Position numbers and translations under genes: made by a program
NCBI GenBank assembly: GCA_020633205.1
Contig: JACKEB010000014.1
Span: 558,001-622,000 of the forward strand
Source of the DNA: Polyangiaceae bacterium
Lineage (GTDB): Bacteria > Myxococcota_A > Polyangia > Polyangiales > Polyangiaceae
Length of the DNA: 64,000 bases
Direction: 5' to 3'
Notes under the pieces: model-generated
The model's database searches: none
What the model saw: the letters and a program-made list of their open reading frames with translations, nothing else
Told to the model about the DNA's origin: nothing
Part shown: one piece after another, positions 8,696-16,947 of the stretch
Layout of the letters: each line of letters starts with the position of its first letter
Numbering within the stretch: the stretch's first letter is position 1

Positions 8696-9151
8696 TCAGG
8701 CCGCTGTCGCGCTCTCGGCTGGGGCGGCGCGATTCACCGCCTGTTCGATACCGCGCAGGGCGTCGTCTCCAATGCGCTGGAACATCAGGGCCAACATCGG
8801 GCTTCCCAGCCTGAAGAAGCCCTTGAAGTCGAGTTGAGCGCTGTAGCTCACGCGGGTGCCACCCCGCGCTTCCTCGAATCCGATCGAGTCTTGGTAGCGA
8901 AAGGACGAAGTCTCGCCACGTAACGTCAGTCGGTTCGGCGCTTGGAACTCGACGATTTCGTAAGGCAGATCGGGAACCGGAAAGCGATTCGTCAGCAAGA
9001 AGCGACTGCCGAGTCCGATTGGTGGCGGAGTGAGCAGGTCCGCGCGTTGGACCAGCGGATCCCATTCGGCGGTGTGGCGGAAGTCGCTCACGAACGCGAA
9101 CGCGAAGCTCGGCGTGCACTTCAAGATCACCTTGCGCTGATAGCGAGCCAT
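8696..9151 (-). CDS. SRPBCC (START/polyketide-cyclase-like) family protein
   Basis: A 151-residue single-domain protein with the pattern of SRPBCC lipid or hydrophobe-binding folds: an opening strand, a helix with FAFVSDFRHTAEWDP (residues 18-32), a G-x-G-S-RF turn, and a long C-terminal amphipathic helix (LALMFQRIGDDALRGIEQAV). I chose the ATG at 9151; an open extension to 9613 lies antisense to nothing but overlaps the amidase reading frame and has no family similarity. It starts 26 bases after the amidase stop. Ligand unknown. Confidence 0.8.
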   Translation of the reverse strand: MARYQRKVILKCTPSFAFAFVSDFRHTAEWDPLVQRADLLTPPPIGLGSRFLLTNRFPVPDLPYEIVEFQAPNRLTLRGETSSFRYQDSIGFEEARGGTRVSYSAQLDFKGFFRLGSPMLALMFQRIGDDALRGIEQAVNRAAPAESATAA

Positions 9152-9177
9152 CGGCGCCGAGTATGTGCGGTGCGGAC

Positions 9178-10638
9178 TCAGGACGCTAGCCGTGCCAGGT
9201 GCGGCGGATGCCAGCCGCCGAAGCGCTGCTCGAGTTCCAACGCTGCAGCGATGGTTTGGTGGTCCTTCAGCGGTGCGCCAATCACCTGCACGCCGAGCGG
9301 TAGACCTTGGCTGTCCAAGCCGAGCGGGACTTGGGTCGCTGGGAGTTCGAGGACGTTGATGATTGCCATGTACGACCACGGCATGTGCAGCCGCGTCGCC
9401 CATCGCGCTGGCAGCTTGTGGGGCGGCGCCGTCACCGAATACGAGGGATACAGCAAGAGTCCATCGTCGCCGAGCAGTGACTCGACCTCTTGTCGGAGTT
9501 GCAGCCCAAGCTCGATCATCCGTTCTGCCAGCCCCGGCAGCTTGCGAGGCAGCGGGTCCGTTAGCGCCAAGGCTGTGGCCATCCAGGTGTGCTTCGAGCG
9601 CCCCAGCGTCCACTTCAGCATCTCCAGGAGTGGATTGATCGGTTCGCCGTCCCCGAGCAGGGTACCAAACGGCACCTCAGTGGCGACGCCCATCATCGCA
9701 GACCAGATGTCGAATTGTTTCCGTAGGGCAGGGAGCTTGATCTCCCGGAGCTGCATGCCGAGGCTCTTCAGGTGATCCGCTGCACGCGCCTGTGCGCGGC
9801 GAAGTTCGTCAGAGACAGGCAAATTCCCGCTATCTTCGATGGAGAAGAGCGTGCGCCCGGTGAACTCCACAGCCGCTGGATCTCCCAGGCTGTCCCGAGA
9901 TACCCACTCGGGGTGCTCGTCGTCTGGGCCGGCCATCAAGCGCAACAGCGGCATCAGATCCTCCGCTCGTCGGCACATGGGACCCGTGCACAAGTAGCGG
10001 CGCATGGCGCCGTGGGCGTTGGGGTACTGTCCGGTGTTGGGCACCAGCCCGCCGGTCGGCTTGTGACCGAAGATACCGTTGAAGAATGCCGGTCCGCGGA
10101 TCGAGCCGCCCACGTCAGAGCCGAGACCAAACGGCGAAGCGCCGGAGGCGATCACCGCTCCCTCACCCCCTGAACTCCCGCCGACGATGCGGCCGACGTC
10201 GTAGGGATTGTTGGTGCGACCGTAGACGTTGTTCACCGACTCCATCCACATGCAGAGCTCGCTGGTGTTGGTCACGCCGAGGGGTATCGCCCCTGCCGCG
10301 CGGATACGTGAAACAGCGGTCGCGTCAGCCTCCGCGATCACGTCGCGCCGCGCGACCAGGCCGGAGCTCTGAGGCATGCCCGTGAAAGCAAAGCACTCTT
10401 TAATGGTGCACGGCACGCCGTGAAACGGCGGCAACTCCTCGCCGCTTTGCACCTTGAGATCCGCCGTCTCCGCTTCTTGGCGCGCGGCTTCGTAGCGCTT
10501 CTTCACGACCGCGTTGGTCTGCGGGTTGGTGCGTTCGATCTGCTCGATATGAAGCTCGACAGCTTCCCTCGAAGTCAGGGTGCGAGAGCGGATACGTGCG
10601 GCAAGCTCCGATGCGGACGCGAGGCGGGGGTCGGTCAT
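9178..10638 (-). CDS. Amidase signature family hydrolase
   Basis: A 486-residue amidase signature enzyme with the complete Ser-cisSer-Lys triad: Lys80 (CTIKE), Ser155/156 in GGSSGGEG, and nucleophile Ser179 in SDVGGSIRGPA. The C-terminal region (MPWSYMAIINVLELPATQVPLG) and overall length match fatty-acid-amide-hydrolase-like amidases more than GatA, and no GatB/GatC neighbours are present. The ATG at 10638 begins the first recognisable helix; a longer frame adds twenty Arg-rich residues with no support. No signal peptide, so cytoplasmic. Substrate not predictable. Confidence 0.9.
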   Translation of the reverse strand: MTDPRLASASELAARIRSRTLTSREAVELHIEQIERTNPQTNAVVKKRYEAARQEAETADLKVQSGEELPPFHGVPCTIKECFAFTGMPQSSGLVARRDVIAEADATAVSRIRAAGAIPLGVTNTSELCMWMESVNNVYGRTNNPYDVGRIVGGSSGGEGAVIASGASPFGLGSDVGGSIRGPAFFNGIFGHKPTGGLVPNTGQYPNAHGAMRRYLCTGPMCRRAEDLMPLLRLMAGPDDEHPEWVSRDSLGDPAAVEFTGRTLFSIEDSGNLPVSDELRRAQARAADHLKSLGMQLREIKLPALRKQFDIWSAMMGVATEVPFGTLLGDGEPINPLLEMLKWTLGRSKHTWMATALALTDPLPRKLPGLAERMIELGLQLRQEVESLLGDDGLLLYPSYSVTAPPHKLPARWATRLHMPWSYMAIINVLELPATQVPLGLDSQGLPLGVQVIGAPLKDHQTIAAALELEQRFGGWHPPHLARLAS

Positions 10639-10728
10639 TGGACGCGGGAGATTGACCCGACGCGGCCCCCTGCTCAAGCGCCCACGGTGCCAACTCAAGG
10701 GTTTTTGGGGGTGAGGGTGCAGCTCAGG

Positions 10729-11958
10729 CTAGCGACGGGTGGCGGTGTAGAGGTCGTGCCCTTCCGTCGCCCCATTTTCGCTGCGCGCGTAGATGATCGT
10801 GCAAAGGTCCGGCGAGAGGGCTGGCTCTGTGTCGTCCAAGACCCCATCGCTGATTTCGATTGGCTTCGCCTGTCCGACCTGCTTTCCGTCGTTGCCCATC
10901 AGCGTCCAATAGAGGTCCTTCGGCACGCCGTCGGTACTGGAGGGACACGACGCGTCTTCCGACAGCGGCTGCGCCGAGAAGAGCAGCATATTGCCCGCTT
11001 TACCGGCCCATGGCGTCAGGTCGCGACCTTGTGCATGACAGCCGTCTTCGAGCACGAGCGGCACGAACGCGATGTTGAACACGATGCCAGGCTGCGCGGT
11101 GTGAAGGTGCGGACCACCCGCTTGTCCCGTCACCAGGCGATCGCTCATCCACCAGACGCGCCCCCCACCAACCGCGATGCTGTGGTCCAGCGTCGACACG
11201 CCGCCGCCAGCGACCTGATTGAGGCTTCCCAAATCGCTCAGCTGCCCGTTGTCATCCACGCCAACCAGCTTGCGGGTGCCGTTCATGACCTTTTTATCGA
11301 ACGCCGCGCTGAACTGCAAGCCCTCGCCATCGATGCCGCGCGGAATGTAGCCGCTGCCACTCGTGTACTGCACGTTGGGCGCCCCGCTGTATGGCGGCGA
11401 GATGTTCACGATCGAGTAGTCACCGTCACCGTTGCCCCGAGCGAACCACAGCGTTCCGTCGTCCGCGATGCGGGGGAAGCGCTCGTCAACGCCCGTGGAG
11501 TTATTGAGCGGCAAGCGCGTCGGTGCGCCAAAACGCAGTCGCCCACCAATCGTCGAACAGCTCACGCACATGCTGGTGTCTTCGTCACAGTACTGCCCGG
11601 CGCCGCACTCCATGGCGCAGCCCATCGTGCCTCCGCTGCCTGCCATCCCGGCGGTGCCACCGGTGGCAGGTCCGCCACCGTTGCCTCCAGGAAACGAACC
11701 GGCGCTCCCACCAGCGCCGCCGGGAGCACTCCCCGCGCTCCCACCGACACCTCCGGCTGAGCTGCCGCCAGCTGAGCTGCCCCCTGCGGAGCTGCCACCA
11801 GCCGAGCTGCCACCAGCCGAGCTGCCACCAGCCGAGCTGCCACCGGCTGATTTACCCGCCGTGCCGCCGCTGTCACCTGCGCTGCTGAACTCTGAACCAC
11901 CGCACCCAACGACTAGCGCCCCCGCGAGGACGCCTCCGACCAAGCCAAGCCACTTCAT
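10729..11958 (-). CDS. Beta-propeller (PD40-like) lipoprotein with GGSSA-repeat linker
   Basis: A 409-residue lipoprotein: signal peptide with lipobox LVVGC (Cys19), a long Gly/Ser/Ala linker (about 22-110), then a Cys-containing segment and a TolB/PD40-like region. Sensor-like strands appear as DERFPRIADDGTLWFARG and near the end as EPALSPDLCTIIYARS. The linker is encoded by a run of 15-base repeats. It is one of at least five lipoproteins here with this linker style, consistent with display on the outer surface. No enzymatic motif seen. Confidence 0.85.
   Translation of the reverse strand: MKWLGLVGGVLAGALVVGCGGSEFSSAGDSGGTAGKSAGGSSAGGSSAGGSSAGGSSAGGSSAGGSSAGGVGGSAGSAPGGAGGSAGSFPGGNGGGPATGGTAGMAGSGGTMGCAMECGAGQYCDEDTSMCVSCSTIGGRLRFGAPTRLPLNNSTGVDERFPRIADDGTLWFARGNGDGDYSIVNISPPYSGAPNVQYTSGSGYIPRGIDGEGLQFSAAFDKKVMNGTRKLVGVDDNGQLSDLGSLNQVAGGGVSTLDHSIAVGGGRVWWMSDRLVTGQAGGPHLHTAQPGIVFNIAFVPLVLEDGCHAQGRDLTPWAGKAGNMLLFSAQPLSEDASCPSSTDGVPKDLYWTLMGNDGKQVGQAKPIEISDGVLDDTEPALSPDLCTIIYARSENGATEGHDLYTATRR
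11756..11850. repeat. 15-base tandem repeat encoding GGSSA linker
   Basis: About six copies of a 15-base unit (plus strand GAGCTGCCACCAGCC with variants) encode the pentapeptide GGSSA in the lipoprotein linker on the minus strand. The last three copies are identical, which suggests recent slippage, so linker length probably varies between strains. Confidence 0.85.
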
Positions 11959-11995
11959 TCAATGAAGCGTCCACCGGGTCGGAGGTCTGCGCAAG

Positions 11996-14242
11996 TCACT
12001 CGTTGGTTGGCACACCCCGACAGGCGACATACACGTCTGCCCCGTTCTTTGGTGTGTCGTCGCCAACGAAGCGCAGGAGCTGCTTGCGATCAGCGGGGCA
12101 ATCGCGCACGAAGCGCTCGCCTTCGGGCGTCGCCTCCTCGTTGATGTAGCACCAACCGAAGCCCTCCACGTTGTCCTCGCTCAAGCAGGCGGAGAGTGTT
12201 TCATCACGCGCTTGCTCGATCTCGCACAGGCAATAGCTATCGCATTCGATGCCCGTATCCGCGCCGCAGGTCTGGTTGTCCTTCAGCTGTCCGCGCACGA
12301 CCTTATCCAGGTCGCTCGCCACCGCTCGCCTTCCTCGGCCCGCGTCGCAGCTGCACGAGTCTTCACGCGTTGCTTCCACGACCTTGCAAGACACCCCGTC
12401 TGGGGTCACCTCGAGCTCCCGTCGTAAGCACTTGCCGTTGAGCAAGCCGCTGACTCGATCGCCAATGGCTTCCGCCGCCGGAGAGTAGCCGAAGCTTGGG
12501 CTATCTTCGTCAGTTACTTCCTTCGGGCAGATGGAAGCGAGCACCGCGGCATCCTCGATTTGTGCGAGCACCTCTAGCTCTCGGCGTGTGGGAAACGCCC
12601 GACCATAGGTCTGCTGGGTGGTGTAGGAGCCATCGGGCTGCTCGCATATTGGCTTGTCCAAGTCCTGGCCATCGAACTGCTCCGTCTTGCACTCGGAGGC
12701 CTTTGCTGGCGGCTGCGCGAGGGGGAAGATGCAGGAGAACTGCAAGTCGTTCTTCTCGGCGATGTTCCACTCGTGTCCGTTGATTGGGTTCGAGCTTGGC
12801 GTGCCGCCAGAGTTGGCGGGGACCAGCGGCGCGCCGAGCACCGGATTGGACCCCGTGCGTTCCTCGACGCTCTCCCACATCAGCGGGTCGGTCGCTGGTG
12901 CGCCCGTCTCCGGATCCCCGAGGATCATACCCCAACGCTTCTGTGCGGCGAGCTCAGCGGCGGTGAGGTAGCTGACCGGTGCACCCAAGGGCAACGAGGA
13001 CTCACAGCCGGCCTCGCCTGCACAGGTGTCGTCAGTGGTCACGACGTCTTGCCAGGGGACGCCCAGGATGCCTGCCACCAACACCGTCTTCGGAGTGCGC
13101 ACGAAGCCGCCCTGAACGGCTTCGGGGAAGAGTGGATTTCTGACCATGCGTCCCGAAGAGTCCTTGATTTGCTCTTGAGTCAAGCCGTCGACGTAGCGCT
13201 GGATGGGGTGCAGGTAGTCGACGCCAAACCTGCTCTTCTGCTGGAAACAGCGCAGGTTGAGCCGATCGTCGCTCTCGCTGAGGCGCTCTCCCTTGCTGCA
13301 CTCGACGTCTGTTGCCGGGCAGCCTTCGGGGACGGCGTCGGTGCAACTGTAGCAGCAGGGGTCATCCGGTGATGTGCTGCACGCACTCGAGGCGCGCGGC
13401 ATGCGGTCGTCGGAGGCGAGGTCCTTGACCCCTGACTTCGGCACCACCGAGCAATCGTTCTCGTCGGTGAGCATCACCAACGCCAGTAATGAATCGGGCC
13501 GCAGAAAGTCTCGGCGTTGTTGGAGCAGGTCCTCATCCACGAAGTCTGGGCGCGGCTCCCCGCCCACGTCCCTGAAGGCATGTGCCGGCTCTGGATCCAC
13601 AAGGAATCGGTACCAGGCCTCCAGGGATGCTTCGAAGCCGCAACCGCTTTCGCCAACTGCGGTCACCATTTCTTGAACGTTCTCGATCAGTCGGCTTGCA
13701 TCGGCTTCCCCCGGAGGATCGAGCTTGCCCTTGGGGTCCCAAGCCAGAAAACCCTTGTTTTGGTAGGTCGCGATGTGACTACCGCGGGGAAGTTTCCCGA
13801 TCAGCTTGGCGTTGTCGTTGGAGCCCTCGTCCTTGCAGACGCCTTGCACCAGCCCGAGTTCGACGCTCGAGGTGATCACGCCGACGTGGATGTCTTCGAG
13901 CGGCTTGAACTCGCGCCGGTAGCCATCCGGGCACGCGGCATCCGGAGTGGCCATGGTTTGACGGTCCCCGCTATCGCTCACGCAGGCAGGGTTCACCAGG
14001 CGCCCTACCAGCTTGGGTATGGCGCGCTTCAGCATGTCCTGCTTGTCCCCCATCGACGACGAGTTATCGATCATGAACAGCAGATCGATCTTGTCGATGG
14101 TCTCCTGACGTAGCGAGAAGACGACGGAGTTCGTCGTCTGGGGCTTCAACGGGCTGACCGGCCTGTCGAGGCACGCCGCCGTGAGAAGTCCACCGGTGAC
14201 CAACAGTGAGGCGCCGACCAATTTCCTGGAGGATATGACCAT
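11996..14242 (-). CDS. VWA-domain lipoprotein
   Basis: A 748-residue lipoprotein: lipobox LTAAC (Cys24), then a VWA domain with an intact metal site D59-N-S61-S-S63 (DKIDLLFMIDNSSSM). Strand and helix pattern continues to about residue 260, and a long Cys-rich C-terminal region follows. The many cysteines suggest disulfides outside the cytoplasm. It is paralogous to the truncated gene at 1-476. It ends 38 bases after the start of the lipoprotein gene that follows on the same strand. Similar proteins are common in Polyangia and have no known function; adhesion or ligand binding is inferred from the fold. Confidence 0.88.
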   Translation of the reverse strand: MVISSRKLVGASLLVTGGLLTAACLDRPVSPLKPQTTNSVVFSLRQETIDKIDLLFMIDNSSSMGDKQDMLKRAIPKLVGRLVNPACVSDSGDRQTMATPDAACPDGYRREFKPLEDIHVGVITSSVELGLVQGVCKDEGSNDNAKLIGKLPRGSHIATYQNKGFLAWDPKGKLDPPGEADASRLIENVQEMVTAVGESGCGFEASLEAWYRFLVDPEPAHAFRDVGGEPRPDFVDEDLLQQRRDFLRPDSLLALVMLTDENDCSVVPKSGVKDLASDDRMPRASSACSTSPDDPCCYSCTDAVPEGCPATDVECSKGERLSESDDRLNLRCFQQKSRFGVDYLHPIQRYVDGLTQEQIKDSSGRMVRNPLFPEAVQGGFVRTPKTVLVAGILGVPWQDVVTTDDTCAGEAGCESSLPLGAPVSYLTAAELAAQKRWGMILGDPETGAPATDPLMWESVEERTGSNPVLGAPLVPANSGGTPSSNPINGHEWNIAEKNDLQFSCIFPLAQPPAKASECKTEQFDGQDLDKPICEQPDGSYTTQQTYGRAFPTRRELEVLAQIEDAAVLASICPKEVTDEDSPSFGYSPAAEAIGDRVSGLLNGKCLRRELEVTPDGVSCKVVEATREDSCSCDAGRGRRAVASDLDKVVRGQLKDNQTCGADTGIECDSYCLCEIEQARDETLSACLSEDNVEGFGWCYINEEATPEGERFVRDCPADRKQLLRFVGDDTPKNGADVYVACRGVPTNE

Positions 14243-14453
14243 GAGAGCTGAGTCGCCGCTCGCTCAACTGCTGGGTGTTCGCTTTTGCGCTCGGAGCATG
14301 CGCAACGAGGTTGGCAGTCTGTTGAATCCACACGGAATAAAACATGGGCTCGCGCTTCGACGCGACGGGCGCAGCAGCGCGCTCTCTGGCACTGCGCTAG
14401 CGAGAGAACACCCGGAAGCACGGCCGTGACGACCAGTCCGGCGCGGCGCCGAA

Positions 14454-15185
14454 CTACAGCGACGCCCGAGCGGCCCAGCGCAGGGCCTTGTCCTTCACGG
14501 CCTGGCTCGCGCCGGGGACGCTGGCCGCGGCGCGGGTCAGGCGCTTGGCCTCCGCGCGATCACCTCGGGATAGCGCGAGCTGAGCCTGGCCGAGCAACGC
14601 TTTGGCCCGGGTGTCAGCATCTCCGTTCGTCGCGAGTCCTTGGAGCACGCGGTCGGCCTTGTCCGAGTCGCCTGCCGCCAGGGCAGCGGAGACCTGACTC
14701 CAGTCTGGGGGCGTGCTGACGTCGGACGCCGCGCTGCCTGTCTTTGCCTTCGCTTCGCGCGCCGGGTCCTTGGGCAGGGGACGCGCCCCACGAACTTCAG
14801 GTGGAACCGCAGCAGCAGGACCAGCGGTGCCAACGTCAGCGCTGGGCGCATCCGAGTCGACCTGCATCGGCTGCAGCCAACCTTGAGGCAGCCCGAGCTT
14901 GGCCGAGCCAGCGGAAGGCTGCGAGGGAGCGGCTTCCGTCTGCCCCACGGAGCCTAGCGCTGCCGCCTGAACGCCTTCGTTCGGCGTACTGCTCACGGCA
15001 GCAAAGAGTCCCGCGCCGAGCAACGCGCCGCCGCCCAGAAACTGGAGTAAGCGCCGCATGTGGTTTGCGGGGTTCGCGAGCTGTGCTTGGACGCGAACTG
15101 TGCCAGCCGCGAGTTGCTGAGCCGTGGGTTGGGTGGCCTGGTAGGCGTCCCGCGCCAGAGCGATACGCGCTTGATAGTCGCTCAT
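14454..15185 (-). CDS. Putative membrane-bound anti-sigma-type partner of the ECF sigma factor
   Basis: A 243-residue protein with a cytoplasmic N-terminal helix pair, one membrane segment (about 46-64), a Pro/Ala-rich linker and a C-terminal TPR-like helical part (residues 170-240). Its ATG overlaps the sigma stop by four bases (ATGA) and has GGAGGA just upstream, so the two are coupled. The classical zinc anti-sigma motif (H-x3-C-x2-C) is absent, so assignment rests on position, topology and coupling. TPR-containing anti-sigma-like proteins are common beside ECF genes in myxobacteria. Confidence 0.7.
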   Translation of the reverse strand: MSDYQARIALARDAYQATQPTAQQLAAGTVRVQAQLANPANHMRRLLQFLGGGALLGAGLFAAVSSTPNEGVQAAALGSVGQTEAAPSQPSAGSAKLGLPQGWLQPMQVDSDAPSADVGTAGPAAAVPPEVRGARPLPKDPAREAKAKTGSAASDVSTPPDWSQVSAALAAGDSDKADRVLQGLATNGDADTRAKALLGQAQLALSRGDRAEAKRLTRAAASVPGASQAVKDKALRWAARASL

Positions 15186-15790
15186 GGCTGCTCCTCCGTG
15201 TCCGGGTTGAAGAGCGGATCGCCCGCCAGGAGCTCTCCGAGCTTCTTCCGCCCATCTCGCAGGCGGGAGCGCACGGTTGCCTCGCCCGAGTCGGTGATCT
15301 CTGCGATTTCGCGCACGCTGAGCTCTTCTAAGTCGTGGAGCACGATGACCGCACGCTTGTGTGCAGGCAACGCTTCCAAGTGGTGGTAGAGGCGCTTGGC
15401 ACGCCGCGCCTGGAGGACTCGCGTTTCAGTGCCCTCTTTGGGGCACTCTGGCTCGACGCCGGACTCTGGATCTTCATAGGCAAAGCGCCGCGTCCAGCGT
15501 CGGTACCAGCGATCGTGGTCCTGCACCGTGCGGTACGCGATGGAGTAGGTCCACGTCGAAAAGGCGGAGCGCCCCTCGAAGTTGGGCAGCGCCTTGAGCG
15601 CTCGCTCCGCGGCAGCTTGGACCAAGTCGTCCAGGTTGTTCCGCGGCCCTGCCAACGAGCGCACCTGCTTGTAGAGCAGGGGCAATAGCTCATCCAGGCA
15701 CGTGGCGCCTACCGACGCCGCTACCGGGCGGATGCTCGCGTCGACGTTGAGCGCCGAGGCTTCATCCAGGCTGAGCTCTGCTGTTTTCAC
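15182..15790 (-). CDS. ECF-type RNA polymerase sigma factor
   Basis: About 202 residues with sigma region 2 (DDLVQAAAERALKALPNF ... FSTWTYSIAYRTVQDH) and region 4 (helix-turn-helix LSVREIAEITDSGEATVRSR). I use the GTG at 15790; a TTG six bases upstream is equally open. It is coupled to the membrane partner downstream, and a signal-peptide envelope gene is divergent at 15990 with about 200 bases between, a possible target. No ECF promoter pair was convincing by eye in that gap. Confidence 0.9.
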   Translation of the reverse strand: MKTAELSLDEASALNVDASIRPVAASVGATCLDELLPLLYKQVRSLAGPRNNLDDLVQAAAERALKALPNFEGRSAFSTWTYSIAYRTVQDHDRWYRRWTRRFAYEDPESGVEPECPKEGTETRVLQARRAKRLYHHLEALPAHKRAVIVLHDLEELSVREIAEITDSGEATVRSRLRDGRKKLGELLAGDPLFNPDTEEQP

Positions 15791-15989
15791 GTTCAAGGCA
15801 GAATCCGAGTCGCTGCGCGTATCCGCTCGGGGCCCTGTCCAGGCACCGGTTTTGGAGGGGCGCTAGCCCGACGGTGCTGGAGCAAGGCTCCGTCTGAAGT
15901 ATGTCGCCGTAGGTTGAGGTTCTGAGCGCTTCGATGCACCCCGGACGGGAGAAAAGCGATTTGTTTCGGAAGTGAGTGTGGATTTTGCC

Positions 15990-16925
15990 ATGGTTCCGCT
16001 TCGAATGCGGGCTCGCATCTTTTGCACGGTGACCTGGCTCTGCAGCCTGAGTGCCGTGGTGTGGGCACCTCAGGCCTTGGCCGAAGAACCTGACCCTGAC
16101 ACTCCTCCGCTCAAGCTGGAGGTGAAGTGTGAGCGCATCTCGGTGGACGACCAAGTCGAACTGGATGCGCGGGCGAGGCTGACCGTCGCTGGCCTGTACA
16201 AGGCCGCGCCAAGTCGGCTGCGCTTCCTGTGTGATGACGACAAGGCGTGGATCGAGTGGGGTGACCCAGCGGTGCCCCTTGCTGTGTCCACGAACACCAA
16301 CCTGAGGGGACTTCTCGAAGATTTCCTAGACGCCCTCGAGCGACAAGTTCGCGCGGAGAAGACTCGCGCCGACAAGCGCCGGCAGTTGCCTCCGGACACC
16401 GGCGGTCCGCCAAGGCTCGGCAAAGCCAAGCCAGCGCGCCTATTCGGCCCCGGCGGAGCTGGCCTGCGTCTCCTCCGGGAACCGGCGGAGGGTAGCATCT
16501 CGCAGCTGATTGGCCCGCGCTTGGACATCGGGGTCGGCCTCGCAAAGCACTTCACCCTGAGCGTGATGGAGGGGATCCGCTCGAACTTCGATGCCGGGGA
16601 CCACGCGGACGCTGTTCACCTGATCGACGTCAAGCTTGGTCTGGCCTACGGGGCGCCGTTCGATGGTTCCCTGTTTGGCGTTCAGATCGCTGGCGGCAAC
16701 GAGTGGCTCTACTCTTCATCGAACCTGGTGTCCTCCGCCGCGTTCGAGCTGGGACTCAGAAGCTCGCTGTACGTCGGCAAGCTCGCGCTCTGGATTGGCT
16801 TTGACGGACTGGTGCGCGCCCGGGAAATCGCGTTGCTCGACAGCAACGTGACGCTGGGCTCCCCGTCGTACTTGCTTTCTATCGGCGGCTTTTGGCGCGC
16901 CATCGAGCCGCTTAGGGAGCCTTGA
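15990..16925 (+). CDS. Exported envelope protein, unknown function
   Basis: About 311 residues with a Sec signal peptide (cleavage likely after QALA). A periplasmic domain follows with three Cys spaced in the first 80 mature residues. The C-terminal half (from about 190) alternates hydrophobic and polar strands (GPRLDIGVGLAKHFTLSVMEG ... YLLSIGGFWRAI), like the wall of a small beta-barrel. The ATG at 15990 gives the best signal peptide; a GTG at 15972 is also open and has a better purine stretch upstream. Divergent to the ECF sigma gene. No family recognised. Confidence 0.7.
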   Translation: MVPLRMRARIFCTVTWLCSLSAVVWAPQALAEEPDPDTPPLKLEVKCERISVDDQVELDARARLTVAGLYKAAPSRLRFLCDDDKAWIEWGDPAVPLAVSTNTNLRGLLEDFLDALERQVRAEKTRADKRRQLPPDTGGPPRLGKAKPARLFGPGGAGLRLLREPAEGSISQLIGPRLDIGVGLAKHFTLSVMEGIRSNFDAGDHADAVHLIDVKLGLAYGAPFDGSLFGVQIAGGNEWLYSSSNLVSSAAFELGLRSSLYVGKLALWIGFDGLVRAREIALLDSNVTLGSPSYLLSIGGFWRAIEPLREP

Positions 16926-16947
16926 CCCTCTCCCCCAAAAAAAGAAC

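Noticed and set aside
10420..11760. 446-codon plus-strand open frame
   Set aside because: Antisense to the amidase start and the beta-propeller lipoprotein, both of which have clear motifs; no signal of its own.
12773..13372. 199-codon plus-strand frame
   Set aside because: Antisense to the VWA lipoprotein, which is well supported.
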